Source: Rhodoferax sp. BLA1 (GTDB taxonomy: Bacteria; Pseudomonadota; Gammaproteobacteria; Burkholderiales; Burkholderiaceae_C). Taken from it: a DNA stretch of 64,000 nt. The position numbers were made by a program, and so were the translations under genes. The notes under the pieces were generated by a model that was given only the letters and a program-made list of their open reading frames with translations, had not been told where the DNA came from and did not search any database. This document shows, piece after piece, positions 47,598 to 57,742 of this stretch (position 1 is the first letter of the stretch; every line of letters starts with the position of its first letter). The stretch covers positions 930,001 through 994,000 of the forward strand of contig NZ_SZVI01000013.1 of NCBI RefSeq assembly GCF_013416775.1. Reading direction: 5' to 3'.

Positions 47598-48682
47598 GAC
47601 GCGGCGCCCGGCGATAGCAGCTGCGCCAGCGCCTGCAGCAGCGCATCACACTGCTGCGGTGTGCCGACACTGATGCGCAGGTACTGCTCGATGCGTGGCT
47701 GCTTGAAGTGGCGCACCAGCACCCCGTGGGTGCGCAGACCAACCGCCAAAGTAGCCGCGTCAAACAACGGATGCCGAGCAAACACAAAATTGGCCTGCGA
47801 GGGCAAAACCTCAAAACCGAGGTCTTCCAACGCCAGCACCAGGCCCTCGCGGCTGCTCATCACCTGCTGGCGGGTGTGCTCAAAATACGCCGTGTCTTCA
47901 AACGCCGCCACCCCACCAGCGATCGCCAGTCGGTCTAGCGGGTAGGAGTTAAAGCTGTTTTTGACGCGCGTCAGCGCCTCGATCAGGTGCGCCTGGCCAC
48001 AGGCATACCCAATGCGCAAACCCGCCAGCGAACGTGATTTGGACAGGGTATGCACCACCAACAGGTTCGGATAACGCGCAATCAAAGGCACCGCACTCTG
48101 GCCGCCAAAGTCGACATAGGCCTCATCCACCAGCACCACCGAGGTGGGGTGTAACTGCAGCAGCTGCTCGATGTCGGCCAGCGGCAAACCAATGCCTGTG
48201 GGTGCATTCGGGTTGGCGACGACCACACCGGCCACCAACTGGCCCGGCGCCAGCGCGTAGTCGGCCTCGGCCAGGCGCAAACCCTCACGCAAGGGCACGG
48301 TCTGGGCGCTGATGCCGTAGAGCCGACAGTAGACCTGGTAGAAGCTGTAGCTGATGTCGGGCATCAGCAGCGGGCGCGCCTGCTGGAAGAAGGCAAAAAA
48401 TGCATGCGCCAGCACCTCGTCCGAGCCGTTGCCGACAAACACATGCTGCTCGGCCAACCCCAGGTGCGAGGCGATGGCCTGGCGCAAGGCGCTGGATTCG
48501 GGGTCAGGGTAAAGCTGCAGGCCCTGCTGCGCCGCCTGCGTGATGGCTGCCACCACGCGGGTTGACGGCGGATACGGGTTCTCGTTGGTATTGAGTTTGA
48601 CCAGACGCTCGATCTTGGGCTGCTCACCGGGCAAATACGGCACCAGCTGTGCCAACACCGGACTGTAGAAGGACGAAGACAT
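47591..48682 (-). CDS. hisC: Histidinol-phosphate aminotransferase
   Basis: 363 residues, class I/II PLP aminotransferase converting imidazole-acetol phosphate and glutamate to histidinol phosphate. [30 protein letters not shown] and the PLP-lysine segment [16 protein letters not shown] are conserved. It is not in a his operon here: upstream are a CobD-like gene and a Nudix hydrolase. In Burkholderiales such stray hisC copies can also serve aromatic amino acid synthesis. The stop codon overlaps the end of rsgA. Confidence 0.92.
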   Translation of the reverse strand: MSSSFYSPVLAQLVPYLPGEQPKIERLVKLNTNENPYPPSTRVVAAITQAAQQGLQLYPDPESSALRQAIASHLGLAEQHVFVGNGSDEVLAHAFFAFFQQARPLLMPDISYSFYQVYCRLYGISAQTVPLREGLRLAEADYALAPGQLVAGVVVANPNAPTGIGLPLADIEQLLQLHPTSVVLVDEAYVDFGGQSAVPLIARYPNLLVVHTLSKSRSLAGLRIGYACGQAHLIEALTRVKNSFNSYPLDRLAIAGGVAAFEDTAYFEHTRQQVMSSREGLVLALEDLGFEVLPSQANFVFARHPLFDAATLAVGLRTHGVLVRHFKQPRIEQYLRISVGTPQQCDALLQALAQLLSPGAASQ

Positions 48683-48692
48683 CAGGACTTAC

Positions 48693-48741
48693 TTCAAAAT
48701 AGAGAGCTACCTACCCTTTTTCCATAAGGGCTAGAGGCCAA
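48693..48741 (-). repeat. Dispersed palindromic repeat, intergenic copy 3
   Basis: On the minus strand GGCCTCTAGCCCTTATGGAA, then AAAGGGTAGGTAGCTCTC. It fills most of the 72-base gap between the CobD-like gene and hisC. Confidence 0.75.
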
Positions 48742-48754
48742 TTACTCTTACAAA

Positions 48755-49726
48755 CTAGCCCAGCAGCCGGGCCAGGGTCAACAAGGCCAGCATCAGCACC
48801 CACATGACCACGGTGCGCCACACCAGCCCCACCACCACGGCCAGATGCTGCAGCTCAGGAGCGGGGCGACCCACCGAGACATCCTCGTCCAGCGGCATGA
48901 CGGCGCTTGGGCTGGACAGCTCAGCACGCAAGCTGCTGCCACGCAAAGCGATGTTGACCGCGCCCGACATGGCCGCCAGCACCAGGCCATCGTTGCTGGG
49001 GCGGCCCTGTTGGGCGTAACGTCGCCAACTGTCGATGGCTTCCTCAAAATTGCCGACCACCGCAAAACTGATGGCGGTGATGCGTGCAGGCACCCAGTCC
49101 ATCAGCGCCCAAGCCCGGTGGGCGTGGTCTTGCGCGGCGCTGCTGACGGGTTGAAAGTGGGCTTGGCTCTGGTGCTGCCAGTAGCGGGCTACAAACTCGG
49201 CCAGGCGGTACAACACCGCCCCGGTCGGCCCCAACCCCAACACCGCCAACACCGAAAACCAGGCCAACACACCAAACACATGGCGGTGTGCGGCCAGTAC
49301 CGAGACCTCAATCACCCGGCCAATGATGTCGCTGCGCGGCAGGTTGCTGACATCCATGTGTTGCCAATCGGCCAGCAGACGCCGGGCCAAGGCGTCGTCC
49401 CCCTCAGCCAGGGCGTCACGGATCTGGGTGAAATGGAAACTGAACTGGCGAAACCCGAGCGAGGTGTAGAGCACCAGAGCACTCCACAACACCGCCAGCG
49501 CCCAGCTGACAAAAAAGCCCAACAGCCAATAGATCAGCAGGGCGGCCAACGCGGGCCCACCGACCGCGAGGACCCAGACCAGCCAGCCATGCACCGGTTT
49601 GCCGGCATCGAGCATGCGGGCGCACCAGCGCACCCAGGACCGCATGGCCATGTGGATCGGATTACCACGACCCAAGGGCCGCGCTTGTTCCAGCAGCAAG
49701 GCAAAAAGCACCGAGATGAAGCTCAT
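48755..49726 (-). CDS. CobD/CbiB (AmpE-like) family membrane protein
   Basis: 323 residues, four to five membrane helices (LVWVLAVGGPALAALLIYWLLG; ALAVLWSALVLYTSL; VLAWFSVLAVLGLGP; the C-terminal VVMWVLMLALLTLARLL). MDWVPARITAISFAVVGNFEEA resembles the CbiB core. True CbiB makes adenosylcobinamide; no cobalamin genes are near and the protein is of the shorter AmpE-like type, so a cobalamin role is doubtful. Between the Nudix gene and hisC on one strand. Confidence 0.78.
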   Translation of the reverse strand: MSFISVLFALLLEQARPLGRGNPIHMAMRSWVRWCARMLDAGKPVHGWLVWVLAVGGPALAALLIYWLLGFFVSWALAVLWSALVLYTSLGFRQFSFHFTQIRDALAEGDDALARRLLADWQHMDVSNLPRSDIIGRVIEVSVLAAHRHVFGVLAWFSVLAVLGLGPTGAVLYRLAEFVARYWQHQSQAHFQPVSSAAQDHAHRAWALMDWVPARITAISFAVVGNFEEAIDSWRRYAQQGRPSNDGLVLAAMSGAVNIALRGSSLRAELSSPSAVMPLDEDVSVGRPAPELQHLAVVVGLVWRTVVMWVLMLALLTLARLLG

Positions 49727-49764
49727 GCAATGATCATAGCGGCTGCACCCTGCTGGCTCTGGCC

Positions 49765-50445
49765 TCAGGCGCTCAAAAACCGGTAAAAGTTACGCAGCAT
49801 GCCAGCCGTGGCACCCCAGATGAAACGCTCCTGCAAGCCATCGTGGTAAGGCATCGACAACCACTGACGCTCCACACCTTGCCACAGCAGTTGATGGTGA
49901 CGGTGGTTGGCTGGATTCATCAGAAAGGAAAGCGGCACCTCAAACACATCCGAGACCTCTTCGGCATTGGGCAACACCCTGAAGCCAGGGTGTACCAGCG
50001 CCACCACCGGCGTCACCAGAAATGCGGAGCCGGTGGTGTAGATCGGCAACTGACCCAGCACCTCAAGCCAGCCCGGCTCCAGACCCACCTCTTCATACGC
50101 CTCGCGCCGGGCAGCGGCGGCGGCATCGACATCCTCTGCGTCGAGCTTGCCACCCGGAAAGGCGATCTGCCCAGCATGGGTCGACATGTGCGCGGTGCGC
50201 TGGGTCAGCAGCACCGTGGGTGTGCTGTGCATCACGATGGGAATCAGCACTGCTGCGTGCATCGGCGCACGGTCCATAAATTTTTTTTCAGCCACCAACT
50301 CCGGCTGCCACATCGGGGGAGCCAGGAAGCGGTGGCGCAATGCGTCGGGCAACAGCTCTGCCGCTGGCACGGCGGGCAGATCATGATCAACATGGCGAAC
50401 CGGTACCAGGCGTGGGTCCATCACCGGTGAAAGAGACTGCGTCAT
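49765..50445 (-). CDS. nudL: Nudix hydrolase, CoA pyrophosphatase type
   Basis: 226 residues. The Nudix box region is FPGGKLDAEDVDAAAAA followed by RREAYEEVGL, and the preceding LLTQRTAHMSTHAGQ is the NuCoA motif of CoA-cleaving members. Predicted to split CoA and acyl-CoA into phosphopantetheines and 3',5'-ADP. First gene of a run with the CobD-like gene (38 bases) and hisC. Confidence 0.87.
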   Translation of the reverse strand: MTQSLSPVMDPRLVPVRHVDHDLPAVPAAELLPDALRHRFLAPPMWQPELVAEKKFMDRAPMHAAVLIPIVMHSTPTVLLTQRTAHMSTHAGQIAFPGGKLDAEDVDAAAAARREAYEEVGLEPGWLEVLGQLPIYTTGSAFLVTPVVALVHPGFRVLPNAEEVSDVFEVPLSFLMNPANHRHHQLLWQGVERQWLSMPYHDGLQERFIWGATAGMLRNFYRFLSA

Positions 50446-50466
50446 GATCGATCAACTGCGGACGTA

Positions 50467-50501
50467 AAAAAACCGCCACTGTCACCAGCAGGCGGTTTTT
50501 T
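50467..50501. terminator. Terminator of the rpsP-rimM-trmD-rplS operon
   Basis: AACCGCC (50471-50477) and GGCGGTT (50491-50497) with a 13-base loop and A/T tracts on both sides, usable on either strand. It lies 17 bases past the rplS stop. Confidence 0.88.
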
Positions 50502-50518
50502 CGGAGGCATAGGCTGCC

Positions 50519-50899
50519 TTATGCGGCCACAACCGCGACCCTGCGGGCCGGCAGTTTTTCCTTGATACGTGCCGACTTGCCGCTGCGATCACGCAGGTAG
50601 TACAGCTTGGCGCGGCGCACATCACCACGGCGCTTGACTTCGATGCTGGCGATCAGCGGGCTGTAGGTTTGGAACGTACGTTCAACACCTTCACCGCTGG
50701 AAATTTTGCGAACGGTGAAACCGCTGTTGAGACCGCGGTTGCGCTTGGCAATCACGACACCTTCGTAGGCCTGGACACGTTTGCGGGTGCCTTCAACCAC
50801 GTTCAGGCTGACCACCACGGTGTCACCAGGGCCAAAATCAGGCACTGTCTTGTTCAGACGAGCAATTTCTTCTTGCTCAAGGATTTGAATCAGATTCAT
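50519..50899 (-). CDS. rplS: 50S ribosomal protein L19
   Basis: 126 residues; sits at the subunit interface of the 50[43 protein letters not shown] and [20 protein letters not shown] are highly conserved. The ATG at 50899 fits the family start. Last gene of the operon, after a 101-base gap from trmD, and followed by a strong terminator. Confidence 0.97.
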   Translation of the reverse strand: MNLIQILEQEEIARLNKTVPDFGPGDTVVVSLNVVEGTRKRVQAYEGVVIAKRNRGLNSGFTVRKISSGEGVERTFQTYSPLIASIEVKRRGDVRRAKLYYLRDRSGKSARIKEKLPARRVAVVAA

Positions 50900-51000
50900 A
50901 AAAGACCTCAAATGATCTTGCAAGCGCCAGCATCAGGATTGACACAGGCCCAAGGCACTAAGCGCTTGAGCGGCCCCGCAGAGGATCGGTTAGCCAGCTA

Positions 51001-51744
51001 TTATAGCCTGGCAAGCACAGCCTCATCTTCCCCACCCAACAAACCTGCTTGTCGGGCTTGGGCAATCAGGTCCGGACGCAGTCTGGCGGTCAACATCAAA
51101 CGCTGATCTCGCCGCCAGCGCTCAATGCGCAGATGGTGACCAGACAGCAGCACCTCGGGCACGGCCTTGCCCTGCCAGACTTCGGGGCGGGTGTAGTGTG
51201 GGCAATCCAGCAAACCGTCCAGCGCCGGGTTGAAGCTGTCCTGGGCATGGCTGTCCGAGTCGCTCAACACACCCGGCTGCAAACGCGCCACCGCATCGAG
51301 CAGCGCCATGGCCGCAATCTCGCCACCCGAGAGCACAAAATCCCCCAGGCTGATCTGTTCGGTGACATGGGTATCGATGAAGCGTTGGTCCAGGCCCTCG
51401 TAGCGCCCACACAACAGAACCGCGCCCTCACTGCTAGCCCAGCGAGTCACGGCGGCATGGGTCAAAGGCTGGCCGATGGGTGAGAACAAAACCACCGGAG
51501 CGCCATCACCTCGCTCTTCACAAAGACGGCTCACGCAGTGCGACAGGGGCTCGGCCATCATGACCATGCCGGGACCACCGCCAAACGGCCGATCATCCAC
51601 CCGACGGTAGTTGCCCTCGGCAAAATCACGCGGGTTGCTCAGCTTGACTTGGACCTGGCCCGACTCAAACGCGCGGCGCGTGATGCCGGTCGTCAAAAAC
51701 GGCGCAAACAGTTCAGGAAAAAGAGTGACCACATCAAATTGCAT
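51001..51744 (-). CDS. trmD: tRNA (guanine-37-N1)-methyltransferase
   Basis: 247 residues; methylates G37 next to the anticodon and prevents frameshifting. N-terminal MQFDVVTLFPELFAPF, GGGPGMVMM, and the knotted SAM site with LCGRYEGLDQRFID and SLGDFVLSGGE. ATG at 51744 with GAGG upstream; ten bases after rimM. Confidence 0.96.
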   Translation of the reverse strand: MQFDVVTLFPELFAPFLTTGITRRAFESGQVQVKLSNPRDFAEGNYRRVDDRPFGGGPGMVMMAEPLSHCVSRLCEERGDGAPVVLFSPIGQPLTHAAVTRWASSEGAVLLCGRYEGLDQRFIDTHVTEQISLGDFVLSGGEIAAMALLDAVARLQPGVLSDSDSHAQDSFNPALDGLLDCPHYTRPEVWQGKAVPEVLLSGHHLRIERWRRDQRLMLTARLRPDLIAQARQAGLLGGEDEAVLARL

Positions 51745-51754
51745 GATGTGTCCC

Positions 51755-52318
51755 TCAGTAGTCGGGTTGCCAGTCCACCAGGATACGTCGGGCCGCCAGA
51801 TCCACATCATCGACGTAGGCCGCGACAAAAGGAATCATGCGCTGCAAAGTCTGGCCATCAAGCTGATCCTGGATCACCAGCACGGTTTGCGGGCCGGTGG
51901 AGAGCAGCTCCGACACCTGACCCAGCACCAGACCCTCGCGGTTCACCACCTCCAGCCCAATCAGATCCACCCAGTAGTACTCATCTTTCTGGGGGGTTGG
52001 AAAGCTCGATTTGGCGATAAAAATACGTGCACCACGTAGCGCATCAGCAGCGGTGCGGTCATCGACCCCATGTGCAGACGCCACCACGGTGTCCGAATGG
52101 ATCTTGGCTTCTTTGATCTTGAGCTGCCCAACACCTTCAAAGGTTTTGACACCTTTCTCAGTGGGCAACAAATACCAGCGCTTGGAAGAAAAAAGCGCCT
52201 CAGGGTCGGCGCTGTAGGGCAGGACCTTGAACCAACCCTTGACGCCCCAGGCGTCTGTGACGCGCCCGACTTCAATGGCGTCTGCCGGCAATTCGGCAGG
52301 CTCAAGGCCGGGCAGCAT
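51755..52318 (-). CDS. rimM: Ribosome maturation factor RimM
   Basis: 187 residues; 16S rRNA processing and 30S head assembly with S19. N-terminal barrel IEVGRVTDAWGVKGWFKVLPYS, then a C-terminal PRC-barrel EYYWVDLIGLEVVNREG and the end ILVDWQPDY. ATG at 52318 chosen; a GTG six bases earlier (52324) is possible. The rpsP stop is eight bases before the ATG. Confidence 0.95.
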   Translation of the reverse strand: MLPGLEPAELPADAIEVGRVTDAWGVKGWFKVLPYSADPEALFSSKRWYLLPTEKGVKTFEGVGQLKIKEAKIHSDTVVASAHGVDDRTAADALRGARIFIAKSSFPTPQKDEYYWVDLIGLEVVNREGLVLGQVSELLSTGPQTVLVIQDQLDGQTLQRMIPFVAAYVDDVDLAARRILVDWQPDY

Positions 52319-52326
52319 ACTCACAC

Positions 52327-52578
52327 TCAGGCAGCTTTTTTGGCAGCCTGGTTCACCAGACGTTCCACGGTAGGAGACGCTTGTGCACCCACACTGCGCC
52401 AGTAGGTCAGGCGATCCTGAGCGATACGGATGCTTTCTTCATTGGCAGTAGCGATCGGGTTGTAAAAACCGATGCGTTCAATGAAGCGACCATCACGACG
52501 GGTACGCTTGTCAGCAACAACGATATTGAAAAACGGGCGAGCTTTAGCACCGCCACGGGCGAGTCGAATGACGACCAT
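52327..52578 (-). CDS. rpsP: 30S ribosomal protein S16
   Basis: 83 residues, [20 protein letters not shown] and [13 protein letters not shown] are characteristic. First gene of the rpsP-rimM-trmD-rplS operon, in the standard bacterial order. The ATG at 52578 follows AAAGGATCAAT with a good spacing. Confidence 0.97.
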   Translation of the reverse strand: MVVIRLARGGAKARPFFNIVVADKRTRRDGRFIERIGFYNPIATANEESIRIAQDRLTYWRSVGAQASPTVERLVNQAAKKAA

Positions 52579-52688
52579 AATTGATCCTTTGGGAAGTGGC
52601 TTTTGAATTCCACGAAAATTGGCACCGAGCCCGACGTTTGAGACACGCGACTTGACCACCCGGCCAGCGACACGTCAGACAACCCAAT

Positions 52689-52694
52689 ATTATA
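52689..52694 (-). promoter_or_regulatory. Possible -10 element for the rpsP operon
   Basis: TATAAT on the minus strand, about 110 bases before the rpsP ATG and overlapping the divergent GNAT gene leader. No convincing -35 hexamer, so tentative. Confidence 0.35.
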
Positions 52695-52708
52695 TCTGTT
52701 CAGACACC

Positions 52709-53230
52709 ATGCCAATCATCCGCGCCAGCACCCACAACGACGTCCCCCACATCACCGCCATTTATGCACACCATGTGTTGCACGGCACCGGCACCTTTGA
52801 GGTCGATCCACCGAGCGAAAACGACATGGCGCAGCGCCGTGCCGACGTGGTCAACAAAGGCCTGCCCTACCTGGTCGCCGCCGAGGGTGAGCGGGTGCTG
52901 GGTTATGCCTATTGCAACTGGTTCAAACCACGGCCAGCCTACCGATTTTCGGCAGAGGATTCGATTTACATCGCACCCGAGGCTGCTGGCAGCGGTTTGG
53001 GCCGCGCCTTGCTGGCTGAACTTTTGCGCCAGGCCGAGCAAGCGGGTGTGCGCAAAATGATTGCGGTGATCGGCGATTCAGCCAATGCAGGCTCCATCGG
53101 TGTACATCGCAGCGCGGGCTTCCGCCATGCGGGCATCCTGGAGGCCTGCGGCTGGAAGTTTGAGCGCTGGCTCGATGTGGTGCTGATGGACAGAGCCCTG
53201 GGCCTGGGCAACACCACCGCACCCGAGTAA
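52709..53230 (+). CDS. GNAT acetyltransferase, phosphinothricin/methionine sulfoximine type
   Basis: 173 residues. IRASTHNDVPHITAIYAHHVLHGTGTFE and the acetyl-CoA loop APEAAGSGLGRALLAELL are typical of the PAT/MddA group, which N-acetylates phosphinothricin, methionine sulfoximine or related amino acid analogues; GSIGVHRSAGFRHAGILEACGWKF (read as GSIGVHRSAGFRHAG then ILEACGWKF) is also conserved. ATG at 52709. Divergent from rpsP and convergent with the phosphate transporter, so monocistronic. Confidence 0.88.
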   Translation: MPIIRASTHNDVPHITAIYAHHVLHGTGTFEVDPPSENDMAQRRADVVNKGLPYLVAAEGERVLGYAYCNWFKPRPAYRFSAEDSIYIAPEAAGSGLGRALLAELLRQAEQAGVRKMIAVIGDSANAGSIGVHRSAGFRHAGILEACGWKFERWLDVVLMDRALGLGNTTAPE

Positions 53231-53247
53231 CACCCGGGCCAGAAACT

Positions 53248-54258
53248 TCAGAACACCTGCAAACTGATCCAATAGGCCACTGCCGCCACAAAGGCGCTGG
53301 CCGGAATGGTCAGGATCCAGGCCCAGATGATGTTGCCAGCGACGCCCCAGCGCACCGCGCTGGCGCGGCGGGTGGAGCCGACGCCCACAATGGCGCCAGT
53401 GATGGTGTGGGTGGTGGACACCGGAACTCCCATGGCCGTTGCCAGAAACAGCGTGATGGCACCCCCGGTCTCCGCGCAGAACCCGCCCACCGGTTTGAGT
53501 TTGGTGATTTTCTGACCCATGGTCTTCACAATGCGCCAACCACCCAACATGGTACCCAGGCCAATCGCCGAATAACAAATGATCACGACCCAGTTGGGGG
53601 GGGCACTGTCACCGGCCTGGGCGTAACCCGTGGCGATCAGCAGCATCCAGATGATGCCAATGGTCTTCTGTGCGTCATTGCCGCCATGTCCGAGGCTGTA
53701 GGCACCGGCGGACACCAGCTGCAGTCGGCGAAACCATTTGTCGACCTTCAAGGGGCGCATGTCTCGGCACAACCAGGACACCACCACCATCATGATGGAG
53801 CCCAGCAGAAAGCCCAACAGCGGCGACACAAAGATGAAGATCACGGTCTTCATGATGCCCGAGATGATCAGGGACGCCACACCGGCCTTGGCAATCGCGG
53901 CCCCGGCAATCCCACCAATCAACGCATGGGAAGAACTGCTCGGAATGCCGTAATACCAGGTGATGAAGTTCCAGGTGATGGCCCCTACCAGCGCCCCAAA
54001 CACCACATGGGTGTCCACAATGCCCGGCAGGACCGTGCCCTTGCCAACGGTAGCAGCCACACTCAAGTGAAAGATGAAGATGGCGATGACATTAAAAAAT
54101 GCCGCAAAAACAACGGCCTGACCAGGCTTGAGCACACCGGTGGAGACCACCGTGGCAATGGAGTTGGCGGCATCATGAAACCCGTTCATGAAGTCGAACA
54201 CCACTGCCATCAAGACCAGGACAACGACCACCCACGCAGCGGTTTGCACAGTTTCCAT
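53248..54258 (-). CDS. pit: Low-affinity inorganic phosphate transporter (PiT)
   Basis: 336 residues, about ten helices, with the duplicated PiT signatures FMNGFHDAANSIATVV near residue 23 and GAYSLGHGGNDAQKTIG near 190, and PVSTTHTITGAIVG near 276. Imports metal-phosphate with protons or sodium. Only 19 bases after the DUF47 gene, the usual pair. Confidence 0.94.
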   Translation of the reverse strand: METVQTAAWVVVVLVLMAVVFDFMNGFHDAANSIATVVSTGVLKPGQAVVFAAFFNVIAIFIFHLSVAATVGKGTVLPGIVDTHVVFGALVGAITWNFITWYYGIPSSSSHALIGGIAGAAIAKAGVASLIISGIMKTVIFIFVSPLLGFLLGSIMMVVVSWLCRDMRPLKVDKWFRRLQLVSAGAYSLGHGGNDAQKTIGIIWMLLIATGYAQAGDSAPPNWVVIICYSAIGLGTMLGGWRIVKTMGQKITKLKPVGGFCAETGGAITLFLATAMGVPVSTTHTITGAIVGVGSTRRASAVRWGVAGNIIWAWILTIPASAFVAAVAYWISLQVF

Positions 54259-54277
54259 AACTAAAGCGCACCGTTGA

Positions 54278-54925
54278 TCAGGAATTTTCGAGGATGATGC
54301 CCTCGATCAGATTGGCCACGTCCTCACAGCGATCGGTGATGGTTTCCAGCAGCTCATAAATGGCCTTGAGCTTGATCAGCTCACGCACATCAGGCTCTTC
54401 GCGGAACAACTTGCTCATGGCGGTGCGCAGGACACGGTCCGCATCGCTCTCCAGTTTGTCGATCTCGTCACAGGTCTTCAAAGCGGCGTCAGCAGTGGTC
54501 GCTTCGGCGATCTTGCTCAGCAAATACACCGCATCACGCAAACGCTCACAACATTTAACACTCAAGTCCGTCAACCGCTTGATCTCGTCCGTCATGTGGT
54601 GGATGTCGTACAAGGCCATGGTTTCTGCCGAGTCCTGAATCAAATCGGCCACGTCGTCCATGGTGTTGATCAAGCCATGAATCTGCTCACGGTCAATCGG
54701 TGTGATGAAGGTCTTGTGAATGGCTTTGTTGACCTCATGGGTGACACGGTCTGCCGCGCCTTCGGCATGGTTGACTTCGCGGTGGTACTTCTCACGCAGC
54801 TCAACGTCGCTGTAGTTGGCCACCAGGTTCGAAAAGGCCTTGGCCGCCACCACGATGTGGTCGGCATGCTGGTTGAACATGTTGAAAAAATTGGTATCTC
54901 GCGGAAGCAGCTTGCCAAAAAACAC
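54278..54925 (-). CDS. DUF47 / PhoU-like phosphate transport regulator
   Basis: 215 residues, all-helical PhoU-like fold (FFNMFNQHADHIVVAAKAF, INTMDDVADLIQDSAE, LETITDRCEDVANLIEGI). DUF47 proteins are encoded directly upstream of Pit transporters and are believed to control them. The operon promoter lies in the 84 bases between this start and the acnB terminator. Confidence 0.92.
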   Translation of the reverse strand: MFFGKLLPRDTNFFNMFNQHADHIVVAAKAFSNLVANYSDVELREKYHREVNHAEGAADRVTHEVNKAIHKTFITPIDREQIHGLINTMDDVADLIQDSAETMALYDIHHMTDEIKRLTDLSVKCCERLRDAVYLLSKIAEATTADAALKTCDEIDKLESDADRVLRTAMSKLFREEPDVRELIKLKAIYELLETITDRCEDVANLIEGIILENS

Positions 54926-55009
54926 GGTATCTCCTTGGGGAATAAGTCAGTTTGATGAACAAACTGTTAACAGCAGGAGTTTAACCTTGGCAATTTGCTG
55001 CACCGCAAC

Positions 55010-55043
55010 AAAAAAAATGCCCCGCAACCTGGATTGCGGGGCA
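55010..55043 (-). terminator. Rho-independent terminator of the acnB transcript
   Basis: On the minus strand TGCCCCGCAA (55043-55034), loop TCCAGG, TTGCGGGGCA (55027-55018), then eight T. Ten-bp perfect stem. Confidence 0.93.
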
Positions 55044-55086
55044 CTGCACCTGTCAGAGGTAAAACAGGTTGAGGGCTACATGACGC

Positions 55087-57684
55087 TCAAGCGCAAGCAG
55101 CGTCTTTGACACCGTTGGCAGCATCGGTGTAGTCCTTCACCTTGTCAAAGTTCAGGTACTGGTAGATCTTGCCACTGGACGCGGTAAGCACCCCCATGTC
55201 GGCCATGTACTCTTCTTTGGTCGGGATACGACCCAGTTTGGAGCAGATCGCAGCCAATTCGGCACTGCCCAGGTAGACATAGCTGTTTTTACCCAAACGG
55301 TTCGGGAAATTGCGGGTCGAGGTGGAGAACACTGTGGCGCCCTCTTTCACCTGCGCTTGGTTGCCCATACACAGGCTACAGCCCGGCATTTCCATGCGTG
55401 CACCGGCGCTGCCCAACACACCGTAATGGCCCTCTTCGGTCAGTTGTTTGGCGTCCATCTTGGTGGGTGGCGCCATCCACAGCTTGACTGGGATGTCACG
55501 TTTGTTTTCCAGCAATTTGGAGGCGGCGCGGAAATGGCCGATGTTGGTCATGCAAGAGCCAATGAACACCTCGTCGATCTTGGCACCGGCCACGTCGGAC
55601 AGGGTTTTGACGTCGTCCGGATCGTTCGGGCAAGCCACGATGGGCTCGTGGATGTCTGCCAGGTCAATCTCGATCACACTGGCGTACTCGGCATCGGCGT
55701 CAGCCTTGAGCAGCTGCGGGTTGGCCAACCAGGCTTCCATGGCTTTGATACGGCGGTTGATGGTGCGCACATCCGAATAACCATTGGCAATCATCCACTT
55801 GAGCATCACGATGTTGCTGTTGATGTATTCAATGATCGGCTCTTTGTTCAGGTGCACGGTGCAACCCGCCGCACTGCGTTCGGCCGATGCGTCGCTGAGT
55901 TCAAACGCCTGCTCCACCTTGAGGTCAGGCAGGCCTTCAATCTCCAGGATGCGCCCTGAGAACACATTTTTCTTGCCCTGTTTGGCCACGGTCAGTTCAC
56001 CGGATTTGATGGCGTACAGCGGAATGGCGTTGACCAGATCGCGCAACGTGACGCCGGGCTGCATGGTGCCTTTGAAACGCACCAGCACACTCTCAGGCAT
56101 GTCCAGCGGCATGACACCGGTGGCAGCACCAAAGGCCACCAGGCCCGAACCGGCCGGGAAGCTGATGCCAATCGGGAAACGGGTGTGGCTGTCCCCGCCG
56201 GTGCCCACGGTGTCTGGCAGCAACATGCGGTTGAGCCAGCTGTGGATGATGCCGTCGCCCGGACGCAACGGGATACCGCCGCGGTTGCTGATGAACTCCG
56301 GCAACTCGTGGTGCATCTTGACGTCGATCGGCTTGGGGTAAGCCGCCGTGTGGCAGAAGGACTGCATCACCAGATCGGCGCTGAAGCCCAGGCAAGCCAG
56401 GTCTTTGAGTTCGTCACGGGTCATCGGTCCCGTGGTGTCCTGGGAACCCACACTGGTCATCTTAGGTTCGCAGTAGGTACCGGGCAAAACGCCCTGACCT
56501 TCAGGCAGACCGCAGGCACGGCCGACCATTTTTTGCGCTAGCGTGAAACCCTTGCCGGTGGCTTTTGGGTTTTGTGGCAGACGGAACAGGGTCGACACCG
56601 GCAGGCCCAGCGCTTCACGCGCCTTGGCCGTCAGGCCACGGCCAATGATCAAGGGAATACGGCCACCGGCACGCACCTCGTCAAACAACACTTCACTTTT
56701 GAGAGTGAACTCCGCAATCACTACGCCGCCTTTGAGCGCTTTTCCTTCATAAGGACGCAGCTCGATGGTGTCACCCATGGCCATCTGGCTGACATCCAAC
56801 TCAATCGGCAAGGCACCCGCATCTTCCATGGTGTTGTAGAAAATCGGGGCAATTTTGGAGCCCAGGCAAACACCACCAAAACGCTTGTTGGGCACAAACG
56901 GAATGTCTTCACCGGTGAACCACAACACACTGTTGGTCGCGGACTTGCGGCTCGAACCGGTGCCGACCACGTCACCCACGTAGGCGACCAGGTTGCCACG
57001 CGCGCGCAGGTCTTCGATGAACTTCACCGGGCCGCGTTTGCCGTCTTCCTCGGGGGTGATGCCATCACGCTTGTTTTTCAGCATGGCCAGCGCATGCAAG
57101 GGGATGTCCGGGCGGCTCCAGGCATCGGGCGCTGGGCTCAGGTCGTCGGTATTGGTTTCGCCAGTCACTTTGAGCACCGTCAGCGTGATGCTTTGCGGCA
57201 CTTCCGGGCGGCTGGTGAACCACTCGGCATCGGCCCAGCTCTGCAACACCGCCTTGGCGTAGGCGTTGCCTTTGTCGGCCTTGTCTTTGACGTCGTGGAA
57301 CTGGTCAAACATCAGCAGGGTCTTTTTCAAACCCTCGGCTGCCACAGCCGCTACTGCGGCATCGTCCAGCAGGTCAATCAGCGGCGTCAGGTTGTAACCA
57401 CCCAGCATGGTGCCCAGCAGCTCGGTGGCCTTGGCACGGCTGATGAGTGAACAGACCTCGGTGCCATGGGCCACAGCGGCTAGGTAGCTGGCCTTGACCT
57501 TGGCCGCGTCATCGACACCGGCTGGCACACGGTGAGTGATCAGGTCCAGCAAAAAGGCCTCCTCACCCGCTGGGGGATTCTTCAGCAGCTCAATCAAGTC
57601 AGCCGTTTGTTGCGCCGTCAGTGGCAAGGCAGGGATACCCAGAGAGGCACGTTCGGCAACGTGGGCGCGATAGGCTGGCAACAT
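55087..57684 (-). CDS. acnB: Aconitate hydratase B
   Basis: 865 residues, [4Fe-4S] enzyme isomerising citrate to isocitrate and also hydrating 2-methyl-cis-aconitate. N-terminal HEAT-like domain (about 1-160), swivel domain ([24 protein letters not shown]), then the cluster domains with [23 protein letters not shown] and [11 protein letters not shown], which supply the cluster cysteines. ATG at 57684 with AAGGAG eight bases upstream. At the end of a minus-strand run with mdh and a CitE-like gene. Confidence 0.97.
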   Translation of the reverse strand: MLPAYRAHVAERASLGIPALPLTAQQTADLIELLKNPPAGEEAFLLDLITHRVPAGVDDAAKVKASYLAAVAHGTEVCSLISRAKATELLGTMLGGYNLTPLIDLLDDAAVAAVAAEGLKKTLLMFDQFHDVKDKADKGNAYAKAVLQSWADAEWFTSRPEVPQSITLTVLKVTGETNTDDLSPAPDAWSRPDIPLHALAMLKNKRDGITPEEDGKRGPVKFIEDLRARGNLVAYVGDVVGTGSSRKSATNSVLWFTGEDIPFVPNKRFGGVCLGSKIAPIFYNTMEDAGALPIELDVSQMAMGDTIELRPYEGKALKGGVVIAEFTLKSEVLFDEVRAGGRIPLIIGRGLTAKAREALGLPVSTLFRLPQNPKATGKGFTLAQKMVGRACGLPEGQGVLPGTYCEPKMTSVGSQDTTGPMTRDELKDLACLGFSADLVMQSFCHTAAYPKPIDVKMHHELPEFISNRGGIPLRPGDGIIHSWLNRMLLPDTVGTGGDSHTRFPIGISFPAGSGLVAFGAATGVMPLDMPESVLVRFKGTMQPGVTLRDLVNAIPLYAIKSGELTVAKQGKKNVFSGRILEIEGLPDLKVEQAFELSDASAERSAAGCTVHLNKEPIIEYINSNIVMLKWMIANGYSDVRTINRRIKAMEAWLANPQLLKADADAEYASVIEIDLADIHEPIVACPNDPDDVKTLSDVAGAKIDEVFIGSCMTNIGHFRAASKLLENKRDIPVKLWMAPPTKMDAKQLTEEGHYGVLGSAGARMEMPGCSLCMGNQAQVKEGATVFSTSTRNFPNRLGKNSYVYLGSAELAAICSKLGRIPTKEEYMADMGVLTASSGKIYQYLNFDKVKDYTDAANGVKDAACA

Positions 57685-57742
57685 AGTTCAATCTCCTTTT
57701 TGAATCGGCAATACAGACGGTGAGGGGAAGCAGCGGATCGGC